NCBI GenBank assembly: GCA_020636915.1
Contig: JACJWV010000025.1
Coordinates: forward strand, 1 to 39,080
DNA: 39,080 nucleotides
Direction: 5' to 3'
Origin: Nocardioides sp.
GTDB taxonomy: Bacteria; Actinomycetota; Actinomycetes; Propionibacteriales; Nocardioidaceae
Both the position numbers and the translations under genes were made by a program. The notes under the pieces were generated by a model. The model was not told the DNA's origin, searched no databases, and saw nothing but the letters and a program-made list of their open reading frames with translations. Of this stretch, positions 1 to 5,842 are shown piece by piece (the first letter of the stretch is position 1; each line of letters starts with the position of its first letter).

Positions 1-522
1 GCCGACGACGCCCTTCGGGACGTGGTTCTGGTCCACGCGGGTCAGGCCGGGGATGACGCCGATCCGGCGCTTGGAGTCGAGGTGCTGGTGCGCCGTGCGG
101 CCGTAGTAGCGGGCCGTCAGCGCGACGTGCAGCGGCTCGTCGAAGGCGTGCTTGCGCGCCTTGCCCGACTCCAGCTGGATCAGGTCGATGATCTCGTCCT
201 GGCGGTCGAGGATCAGGTCGTGCAGGCGCAGCAGCACCGCGGCCCGGTGGTCCAGGGAGGTCCGCGACCACAGGGCCTGGGCCCGCCGAGCCCGCGCGAA
301 CGCCTCGACGACGTCCTCGACAGTGGACTGGGGGACGTGCGCGAGCGGCGCATCGTCGAGCGGTGAGCGGACCTCGGCGGTCCGACCGGAGCTGGCCACC
401 AGGCGGGCCGCGAGGGCGGCGGTGTAGTCCGGCTCGAGCGCGTACGACGCGCGCGGGTCGTGCTCGGGGTCGTGCGGTCCGTCGACGACAGGGCCGCCGG
501 CAGCGGGGTTCTGGGCGCTCAT
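1..522 (-). CDS. Aldehyde dehydrogenase, succinate-semialdehyde type (partial, N-terminal 174 residues)
   Basis: The gene starts at an ATG at 522 and runs off the left edge, so only the N-terminal part of the NAD(P)-binding domain is present and the catalytic Cys and Glu lie outside the window. The translation has the ALDH pattern of a charged helix (LHDLILDRQDEIIDLIQLE), the SGKAR segment, and then PKGVVG just before the expected Rossmann region. This order and the PKGVVG start resemble actinobacterial GabD2, which oxidises succinic semialdehyde to succinate with NADP+. The substrate assignment is by family resemblance only. No Shine-Dalgarno is visible. A TACCCT hexamer sits six bases before the ATG, consistent with a leaderless mRNA. 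The intergenic region upstream (523-716) carries a small palindrome and a copy of the interspersed repeat. Confidence 0.8.
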   Translation of the reverse strand, partial: MSAQNPAAGGPVVDGPHDPEHDPRASYALEPDYTAALAARLVASSGRTAEVRSPLDDAPLAHVPQSTVEDVVEAFARARRAQALWSRTSLDHRAAVLLRLHDLILDRQDEIIDLIQLESGKARKHAFDEPLHVALTARYYGRTAHQHLDSKRRIGVIPGLTRVDQNHVPKGVVG

Positions 523-528
523 GGAGCG

Positions 529-534
529 AGGGTA
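529..534 (-). promoter_or_regulatory. Candidate -10 of a leaderless promoter for the partial aldehyde dehydrogenase
   Basis: TACCCT on the minus strand fits the actinobacterial -10 form TAnnnT and ends six bases before the ATG at 522. No ribosome binding site lies between them. No convincing -35 is visible. Inference from spacing and composition. Confidence 0.4.
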
Positions 535-554
535 TGTGACCCGCGTCTCGCACA

Positions 555-568
555 CTACCCTTCGGTAG
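555..568. promoter_or_regulatory. Candidate operator palindrome CTACC-N4-GGTAG
   Basis: A perfect 5+5 inverted repeat with a four-base spacer lies in the expected -35 region of the aldehyde dehydrogenase promoter. A second one, TGTGT-N8-ACACA, follows at about 572-589. Their positions suit a repressor such as a TetR-family protein, but no regulator gene is adjacent and no named consensus is claimed. Confidence 0.3.
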
Positions 569-633
569 GTTTGTGTGGCGTTTTACACAGGCGTGCTAGA
601 TGTCAATCGTTTCGGTGGGCTTTTCGACACGCC

Positions 634-695
634 GGGTTTCCCCGGGCACCCGGGGAAACCCGCACGACACGCCGATGCAGCACGGCGCGTCGTGC
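634..695. repeat. Interspersed palindromic repeat, copy A
   Basis: Two hairpins lie back to back. The first has 13-base perfect arms (634-646 and 649-661) with a two-base loop. The second pairs GCACGACACGCCG (662-674) with CGGCGCGTCGTGC (683-695), with one G.T-type mismatch. The inner GCACGACACGCCG unit recurs at 4597 and, diverged, near 5769, so this is a repeat family. It lies downstream of the dehydrogenase ending at 717, where it could also act as a terminator. Confidence 0.7.
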
Positions 696-716
696 GGGCC
701 TCCCGGGCAGGTCGGG

Positions 717-2159
717 TCAGGGCTTGTAGATGGACTTCAGCTCCGTGTAGTGGGCCAGGCCCTCGGGGCCGAACTCGCGGCCGATCCCGGAGGACTTGAA
801 GCCCCCGAAGGGGGCGGCGAAGTCCATCGTGTAGGTGTTGACGCCGTAGGTGCCGGTGCGGACCCGGCGCGCGACGTCGAGGCCCGCCTCGACGTCACCG
901 GTCCAGACCGTCCCGGCCAGGCCGTACTCGGAGTCGTTGGCGATGCGCACCGCGTCGTCGACGTCGTCGAAGGGGATGACCGACAGCACCGGACCGAAGA
1001 TCTCCTCCTGCGCGATCCGCATCCGGTTGTCGACGTCGGCGAAGACGGTCGGACGGACGTACCAGCCCGAGGTGAGGCCGTCGGGCATGCCGTTGCCCCC
1101 GACGACGACGCGGGCGCCCTCCTCCTGGCCGAGCGCGATGTACTTCTCCACCCGCTCCTGCTGCCGCTGGGCGACCATCGGGCCGATCTCCGTGGCGGGG
1201 TCGAGCGGGTCGCCCACCGCCATGGCGGACACCGTCTCGGCCAGCGCGTCGACCACCTCGGCGTACTTCGCACGCGAGGCCAGGATGCGGGTCTGCGCGA
1301 CGCAGGCCTGCCCGGAGTTCATCAGCGAGGCGAACTTCAGGCCCTCCATGGTCGCGGCCAGGTCGGCGTCGTCGAGCACGATCGCCGCGGACTTGCCGCC
1401 GAGCTCGAGCGAGACCCGCTTGAGCTGCTCGCCGCACACCGCGGCGATCTTGCGGCCGGCCGCGGTCGATCCGGTGAACGCGACCTTGTCGACCCCGGGG
1501 TGGGCGACCAGGTGCGCGCCGACCTCGCGCCCGGCCGTCACGATGTTGACCACGCCGTCCGGGACGCCGGCCTCGGAGAGGATCTCGGCCATCAGGTAGG
1601 GGTCCAGCGGCGTCTCCGGTGCCGGCTTGACCACGATCGTGCAGCCGGACAGCAGGGCGGGCACCAGCTTGGACATGATCGTGAACTGCGGGACGTTCCA
1701 CGGCGGGATCGCGGCGACCACGCCGACCGGCTCGCGACGCACGACGACGTCGGTCCCCAGCACGCCGGTGCGCGTCTCCTCCCACGGGAAGGAGCGGGCG
1801 ATGCCGAGGAACGCCTCGATCTGCATCCACGGCGCGGGGGCCTGGGCGAGGTTGGAGAAGGAGAGCGGGGCACCCATTTCGGTCGAGATCAGCTCGGCCA
1901 TCTCACCGAGCTTGCCGGCGTACAGGTTGGAGAAGTTCTGGACCACGTCGATCCGCTCCTCCGGGCTCATCCGCGGCCACGGGCCGGAGTCGAACGCGCG
2001 GCGGGCCGCGGCGACCGCGGCGTCCATGTCCGCGGTGGTGCCCTCCGGCACGGTCGCCACCACCTGCTCGGTGTGCGGCGAGACGACCTGGATGGTGTCG
2101 CCGGAGGCGGGCGCGGCCCAGTCGCCGTCGATGAAGAACGCGGTGCGGTCGAGGGTCAT
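717..2159 (-). CDS. Aldehyde dehydrogenase (NAD(P)-dependent, 480 aa)
   Basis: Full-length ALDH superfamily enzyme of usual length, oxidising an aldehyde to its acid with NAD(P)+. Visible landmarks in order: the oxyanion segment PPWNVP (family: PWNFP), the cofactor-binding KPAPETP, the Rossmann FTGSTAAG, the general-base Glu in LELGGKS, the catalytic Cys in NSGQACVAQTR, the EEIFGPV motif and the C-terminal PFGGFKSSGIGREFG. All key residues are intact. It is the last gene of a minus-strand operon with a DUF7064-like protein and an APH-like kinase. The upstream promoter carries a KstR-like box, so a steroid or lipid-derived aldehyde is a reasonable guess. The exact substrate cannot be read from sequence. 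A 39-bp palindrome sits in the gap before it. Confidence 0.93.
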   Translation of the reverse strand: MTLDRTAFFIDGDWAAPASGDTIQVVSPHTEQVVATVPEGTTADMDAAVAAARRAFDSGPWPRMSPEERIDVVQNFSNLYAGKLGEMAELISTEMGAPLSFSNLAQAPAPWMQIEAFLGIARSFPWEETRTGVLGTDVVVRREPVGVVAAIPPWNVPQFTIMSKLVPALLSGCTIVVKPAPETPLDPYLMAEILSEAGVPDGVVNIVTAGREVGAHLVAHPGVDKVAFTGSTAAGRKIAAVCGEQLKRVSLELGGKSAAIVLDDADLAATMEGLKFASLMNSGQACVAQTRILASRAKYAEVVDALAETVSAMAVGDPLDPATEIGPMVAQRQQERVEKYIALGQEEGARVVVGGNGMPDGLTSGWYVRPTVFADVDNRMRIAQEEIFGPVLSVIPFDDVDDAVRIANDSEYGLAGTVWTGDVEAGLDVARRVRTGTYGVNTYTMDFAAPFGGFKSSGIGREFGPEGLAHYTELKSIYKP

Positions 2160-2180
2160 GCGGGTGTCCTTTCGGGGCGG

Positions 2181-2219
2181 GGTGGTTTCGAGGCTCGCTT
2201 CGCTCGCACCTCAACCACC
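2181..2219. repeat. 39-bp imperfect palindrome in an intercistronic gap
   Basis: The element begins GGTGGTTTCGAGG and ends CCTCAACCACC, with the centre GCTCGCTTCGCTCGC, so nearly the whole length can fold into one hairpin. It fills most of the 65-base gap between the DUF7064-like gene and the aldehyde dehydrogenase. From memory, similar palindromes recur in Nocardioides-type genomes; only one copy is visible here. It may affect mRNA processing or stability within the operon. Confidence 0.6.
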
Positions 2220-2224
2220 GCCGG

Positions 2225-3358
2225 TCAGGGGGCGAGGGTGAAGAAGTCGGTGAAGCCGGACGGGTCGTGGCGGCCGATGCAGAAGTGCTCGAAGAGCCCG
2301 AAGCCCTCCTGGCCGCCCACCCCGTCGGCGCCGTCGTCGGCACGGCAGAGCGCCCGGCCCACGTGGTCGACGCAGCCGAACATGAAGCGGCCCTGCACGG
2401 CGTCGTCGGCCATGTCGTAGGTGACCCGCTCGGCGAAGTCCTCGCCCTTCCACGTGCCGTGGATCCAGTCCGGGTCGCCGCCGTAGCCGCCGCCGACGTG
2501 GAGGGGTACGGCGAGGCGCGACTCGACCTCGAGGACGAGCGGCTTGCCCTCGGGGGTCGTGCACCGGATCGTCGCGCCGGTCGGCGTCCGCGTGCCGGAG
2601 GCGTAGCGGACCTCGACGAGCGGCCAGCCGAGCTGCTCGACGCTGCCGTCCTTCCAGACCCGGGTGCAGTCGTTGAGCGTGCGGAACCCGTCGGGGCTCT
2701 CCTGGATGATCACCACGACCGCGAAGTCCTCGAACTGCATCGGGACGTAGAGCCACCACATGCCCTCGAAGGGCGGGTCGGCCGGCGCCCCGGGCGGCTC
2801 GGCCTCGCCGACCGGACGGATGCCCCAGGAGCGGTCGCGGCTGCCGAGCCAGGTGGACGGGTCGACCGCGATGTCCTCGCCGTCGATGGCGATCGTGCCG
2901 CTCCAGGTGCCGAGCTGGGCGAAGCGCTGGGCGTCGAGCGTCACGCGGCTGCCGGAGCGCAGCACGTGGGGCTGCTCCTGGACCACCGGGCAGGTGCCCT
3001 CCCAGGTCAGGTCGAGCGCCATCCCGTCGGTCTCCTCGAGGACGACCCGGACCTTGTGCAGCGGCTCGGGGACCTCGATCCGGTAGCGGCCGACCCGCGG
3101 GTTGAGCCGGTCCTGGTCCATCAGGTCGGAGAGGTGGACCGCGGTCTGCTGGCCGTTGCGGGCGACGAGGACGAAGGCGTCCTTGGTCCCGAGGTTGGGG
3201 TAGTAGCCCATGCCGGTGACCAGCATGATGTCGCCGGTGCGGTCGTGGGCGTTGAAGTACCAGCGGTCGTAGAAGTTGCGGTCACTGCTGTTCGCGTAGG
3301 CCAGCGGCAGCGGCGCCTGGTGCAGCGGGAACTCGTCGAGCGGGATGATCCCGGGCAT
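2225..3358 (-). CDS. DUF7064/AttH-CrtC-like beta-barrel protein (377 aa)
   Basis: Soluble protein without signal peptide or membrane segment. The centre carries the signature STWLGSRDRSWGIRPVG, the xxRDxSWGxR motif of the lipocalin-like AttH/hydroxyneurosporene-hydratase (CrtC) and tocopherol-cyclase fold. I recognise the overall form as the actinobacterial DUF7064/DUF7065 family, found near steroid and lipid catabolic genes. No reaction is established for it. It starts three bases after the stop of the phosphotransferase gene, so the two are almost certainly translated from one mRNA. Trp and Asp richness (GMWWLYVPMQFEDF) is typical of the barrel. Binding or hydration of a hydrophobic terpenoid or steroid is a family-based guess only. 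Confidence 0.75.
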   Translation of the reverse strand: MPGIIPLDEFPLHQAPLPLAYANSSDRNFYDRWYFNAHDRTGDIMLVTGMGYYPNLGTKDAFVLVARNGQQTAVHLSDLMDQDRLNPRVGRYRIEVPEPLHKVRVVLEETDGMALDLTWEGTCPVVQEQPHVLRSGSRVTLDAQRFAQLGTWSGTIAIDGEDIAVDPSTWLGSRDRSWGIRPVGEAEPPGAPADPPFEGMWWLYVPMQFEDFAVVVIIQESPDGFRTLNDCTRVWKDGSVEQLGWPLVEVRYASGTRTPTGATIRCTTPEGKPLVLEVESRLAVPLHVGGGYGGDPDWIHGTWKGEDFAERVTYDMADDAVQGRFMFGCVDHVGRALCRADDGADGVGGQEGFGLFEHFCIGRHDPSGFTDFFTLAP

Positions 3359-3361
3359 GGC

Positions 3362-4489
3362 CTAGGCCCCCACGTCGTCGAGGAGCCGGTCGAGCAGCGG
3401 CTTGTGGTGGAAGAGGGACTCGATGTCGTCGGGCCGCTCGATCTCGCCGAAGTGGATCTGCCGGGCCCCGGTGCGCATGAAGACGATCGCCCACTGGACG
3501 CCGTTGTAGACGTGGTACCAGCGCAGGTCGCCCAGGGTCGCCCCGGACACGCGCTCGTACTCGGCGACCACGTCCTCCTCGCGCAGGAAGTGCGGCATGC
3601 CCGGCATGGCCAGCATCCCGGTGATCGCCTCGAACACCTGGTGCGCGAAGACGATCCACGACACGTCGAGCTCGCGCGGTCCGATCGCCGCCATCTCCCA
3701 GTCCAGCACCGCCACCGGCTCGAAGTCGCGGTACATCACGTTGCCGATCCGCGAGTCGCCCCAGCACAGGACCGCCTCGTCGGTCTCGGGGACGTTGCCC
3801 TCGAGCCACGCCAGCGCCCGCTCGACCGTCGGGGAGCGCCCGATGTCGGCGACTGCGAAGTCGTACCAGGCGCGGGTCCGTGCCAGGTTGCGCTCCAGGA
3901 GCGTCCCGCCTGCGTGGGGCGGCGCGAGGAATCCGAAGGTCTCCTCCGCGTCGGGGATGCCGTGCAGCTTCGCGAGCACCGTGACGCTCTCGTCCTGCAG
4001 CCGGCGCTGGTCCTCGGGTGCAGCGTCGTGCAGCCAGTTGTCGCCGAAGTTGTAGGGCAGCACGTCCTGCGGCACCAGGCCGTCGACACGGTCCATGAGG
4101 AAGAAGGGCGTGCCGAGCACCTCCCCGGTCGGCTCCATCCAGCGCACGGTCGGGACGGGCACGTCCGTCAGCTCGCCGACGAGCCGCATGGCGTCGTACT
4201 GGTCCTGGAGCGCGTAGCTGGGGAAGACCGGCAGGTCGTGCGCGGACGGGGCGACCCGGGCGACCAGCTCGGCCCGGCGGCGTTCCCCCTCCTCGGTCCA
4301 CTCGGCGTCGAGGATCAACGTCTCCGACGACATCCCGTTGGCGTCGACGCCGCTGTGCAGGGTGACGGACGGCTCGGAACCCTCGGGCAGGACGGTGGCG
4401 AGCCACGCGGACATCCGGGCGGGCAGCGTCGTCGCGTCCCTGCTCGAACGCTGCAGCTTCATGTCGGCCGGTGGGGGCGCCTGGGTCAC
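3362..4489 (-). CDS. APH/ACAD10-like phosphotransferase family protein (375 aa)
   Basis: Kinase-fold protein of the aminoglycoside phosphotransferase superfamily. The catalytic Brenner-type loop is LCWGDSRIGNVMY, where WGD replaces the usual HGD and the Asn is kept. The Mg-binding DFG equivalent is VLDWEMAAIGP. The PFFLMDRVDG hinge is present. This is the group often annotated as phosphotransferase family or ACAD10/11-like, found in actinobacterial fatty-acid and steroid catabolism rather than in antibiotic resistance. The substrate is probably a hydroxyl group on a catabolic intermediate (inference). I choose the GTG at 4489 because AGGGAGG lies five bases before it; the ATG at 4462 has nothing comparable. 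It is the first gene of an operon with the DUF7064-like protein and aldehyde dehydrogenase, under a KstR-like box. Confidence 0.85.
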   Translation of the reverse strand: MTQAPPPADMKLQRSSRDATTLPARMSAWLATVLPEGSEPSVTLHSGVDANGMSSETLILDAEWTEEGERRRAELVARVAPSAHDLPVFPSYALQDQYDAMRLVGELTDVPVPTVRWMEPTGEVLGTPFFLMDRVDGLVPQDVLPYNFGDNWLHDAAPEDQRRLQDESVTVLAKLHGIPDAEETFGFLAPPHAGGTLLERNLARTRAWYDFAVADIGRSPTVERALAWLEGNVPETDEAVLCWGDSRIGNVMYRDFEPVAVLDWEMAAIGPRELDVSWIVFAHQVFEAITGMLAMPGMPHFLREEDVVAEYERVSGATLGDLRWYHVYNGVQWAIVFMRTGARQIHFGEIERPDDIESLFHHKPLLDRLLDDVGA

Positions 4490-4523
4490 GTTCCCTCCCT
4501 GTGGTGCTGTGACGTCGGTCTCA

Positions 4524-4552
4524 GCATTGTTGGAACGTGTTCTAGTTGTCAA
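4524..4552 (-). promoter_or_regulatory. Promoter of the phosphotransferase operon
   Basis: On the minus strand a perfect -35 TTGACA (4552-4547) is followed by a 17-base spacer and a weak -10, CAATGC, or AATGCT with an 18-base spacer. The KstR-like palindrome fills the spacer, a classical place for repression. The promoter precedes the GTG at 4489 by about 35 bases. Confidence 0.5.
4531..4544. promoter_or_regulatory. KstR-like operator TGGAACGTGTTCTA
   Basis: The site matches the published KstR consensus TnnAACnnGTTnnA at every fixed position, and the flanks (TAGTT on one side) also resemble it. KstR is the TetR-family repressor of cholesterol catabolism genes in mycobacteria, rhodococci and relatives. 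That this host has KstR is inference; the gene is not in the window. Confidence 0.6.
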
Positions 4553-4568
4553 CGGCGGGCTGGGCCGC

Positions 4569-4658
4569 GGGTTTCGGCTGCTGGCAGCCAGAACCCGCAC
4601 GACACGCCGCACTCCCCCGGCGTGTCGTGCGACGACCGGCTGCCGACAGCCGAACCCC
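4569..4658. repeat. Interspersed palindromic repeat, copy B (complete nested form)
   Basis: This is the fullest copy. Outer arms of about 21 bases (4569-4589, containing TTCGGCTGCTGGCAGCC, against 4638-4658, containing GGCTGCCGACAGCCGAA) enclose an inner hairpin of GCACGACACGCCG (4597-4609) and CGGCGTGTCGTGC (4618-4630). It occupies the 291-base stretch 4490-4780 between the divergent phosphotransferase and AbiEi-like genes. The rest of that stretch holds the KstR-like promoter and about 120 bases in which I see nothing specific. Confidence 0.8.
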
Positions 4659-4780
4659 GCACGCCACGGCCCCCTCGAAGCAAACCGATCTCCGTCCACA
4701 GCACAGCCGCGGCGCACGGTCGCCACCAGGTACGGCGAAGCGCCGGTCGCGGAGCGCGCAGCGTGGCGAGAACGACGAGT

Positions 4781-5737
4781 ATGACCACTCTCACCTTGAG
4801 CAGCATCGACCTCCGCCACGACTACGTCCTGATGACCCACGAGCTGTTGGCAGCGGGCTACGACGACCGGGACATCACCCGCATGGTCCGAAGCGGAGGG
4901 CTGCACCGACTCCGGCACGGCGCCTACACGTTCGGGCAGCACTGGCGAGAGCTCGACGATGCCGGGCGGCGCAAGCTCGTCGCCCACGCGACGCTGCGCA
5001 GCGCGCGTTCGCCCGCAGCTCTGGCGGGACCCAGCGCGGCCGATCTCTTCGGTGTCCCCGTGTGGGACATGGGCGACACCACGCACCTGGTGCGGCTCGA
5101 CCACCTGGCGAACCGTCGCACGTGCGACAGGGCCCAGCACCGCGGGTCGGTTCTCGTCGAGGACCTCACCGTTCGCGACGGGGTGCCCCTCACGAGCGGG
5201 ACGAGGACCGCGCTCGACATGATCGCGATCGGCGACGTGCCCCATGCCCTCGTGACGGTCAACGGCCTGCTGCACGCCGGCGAGACGACCCTGGAGCAGT
5301 TGCAGCGGCGCGCCGCCGGAACGCAGCACGACCCTCACACCGGCAACAGGGGAATCGTGCTCACCCTCGCCGATCCGCGGCCCGAATCCGCAGGTGAGTC
5401 GCTGATCGTCCACCTCTGCTGGGCACAGGGACTCCCCATGCCGATTCCGCAGTTCGAGATCCGCGACAGCGAGGGGCGCCTGATCGGCCGGGTCGACTTC
5501 GCTTGGCCGGAGCTCGGGGTCTTCCTCGAGTTCGACGGACGGCTCAAGTACGAGCGCTACCGCCGCCCCGGGGAGTCGGTCGCGGACGCCGTGCTCCGGG
5601 AGAAGCAACGCGAGGACGCGGTCCGCGAGGCCACGGGATGGCGGTGCATCCGGACCGTCTGGGCCGACCTCTTCCGCCCCGAGCGCACCAGCGCACGGAT
5701 CCGATCCGCCTTTGCCGCCCGGTGGTCCGCTGCCTGA
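4781..5737 (+). CDS. AbiEi-like antitoxin domain fused to a PD-(D/E)XK-like (DUF559/Vsr-type) domain (318 aa)
   Basis: The N-terminal 60 residues form a winged-helix AbiEi-like domain (LMTHELLAAGYDDRDITRMV, then GLHRLRHGAYTF), as in type IV antitoxins. The middle resembles the AbiEi C-terminal region. Residues about 215-310 look like a restriction-endonuclease fold: GRVDFAWPELGVFLEFDG gives D239, E250 and D252 in a D-x10-E-x-D pattern, followed by K-rich helices and the WRCIRTVWADLF segment. No AbiEii nucleotidyltransferase toxin lies next to it, so it is an orphan. Such proteins are multicopy in Nocardioides-type genomes. The ATG at 4781 has only a weak ribosome binding site. Palindromic repeat copies B and C flank it on both sides. 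Whether it is an antitoxin, a nuclease or part of a repeat system is unknown. Confidence 0.8.
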   Translation: MTTLTLSSIDLRHDYVLMTHELLAAGYDDRDITRMVRSGGLHRLRHGAYTFGQHWRELDDAGRRKLVAHATLRSARSPAALAGPSAADLFGVPVWDMGDTTHLVRLDHLANRRTCDRAQHRGSVLVEDLTVRDGVPLTSGTRTALDMIAIGDVPHALVTVNGLLHAGETTLEQLQRRAAGTQHDPHTGNRGIVLTLADPRPESAGESLIVHLCWAQGLPMPIPQFEIRDSEGRLIGRVDFAWPELGVFLEFDGRLKYERYRRPGESVADAVLREKQREDAVREATGWRCIRTVWADLFRPERTSARIRSAFAARWSAA

Positions 5738-5755
5738 GACGCTCGACGCCACTCG

Positions 5756-5830
5756 TCAGCCGGAACCCGCGCGACAAGCCGTAGACCCCCGGCGTGTCGT
5801 GCGGGGATCGGCTGCCAGCAGCCGAAACCC
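5756..5830. repeat. Interspersed palindromic repeat, copy C
   Basis: The right half, CGGCGTGTCGTGC and GGCTGCCAGCAGCCGAAACCC (to 5830), matches copy B closely. The left half is shortened and diverged (CAGCCGGAACCC, then GCGCGACAAGCCG). It lies between the convergent ends of the AbiEi-like gene and glpD and could double as a terminator for both. Confidence 0.75.
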
Positions 5831-5842
5831 CCGGGCGCCCGA

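Noticed and set aside
3362..4489. Aminoglycoside resistance gene
   Set aside because: The fold is APH-like, but the WGD variant, operon context and KstR-like box fit a catabolic kinase, not antibiotic resistance.
2267..5737. Very long plus-strand open frame across 2267-5737, and similar ones at 9294-12992 and 21059-24622
   Set aside because: They run opposite well-recognised genes and their translations are Arg/Ala/Gly/Pro-rich with no family motifs. Only the last part of the first (from 4781) is a real gene. They result from scarce stop codons in high-GC DNA.
4781..5737. Complete type IV AbiE toxin-antitoxin operon
   Set aside because: Only an AbiEi-like protein is present; neither neighbour is an AbiEii nucleotidyltransferase.
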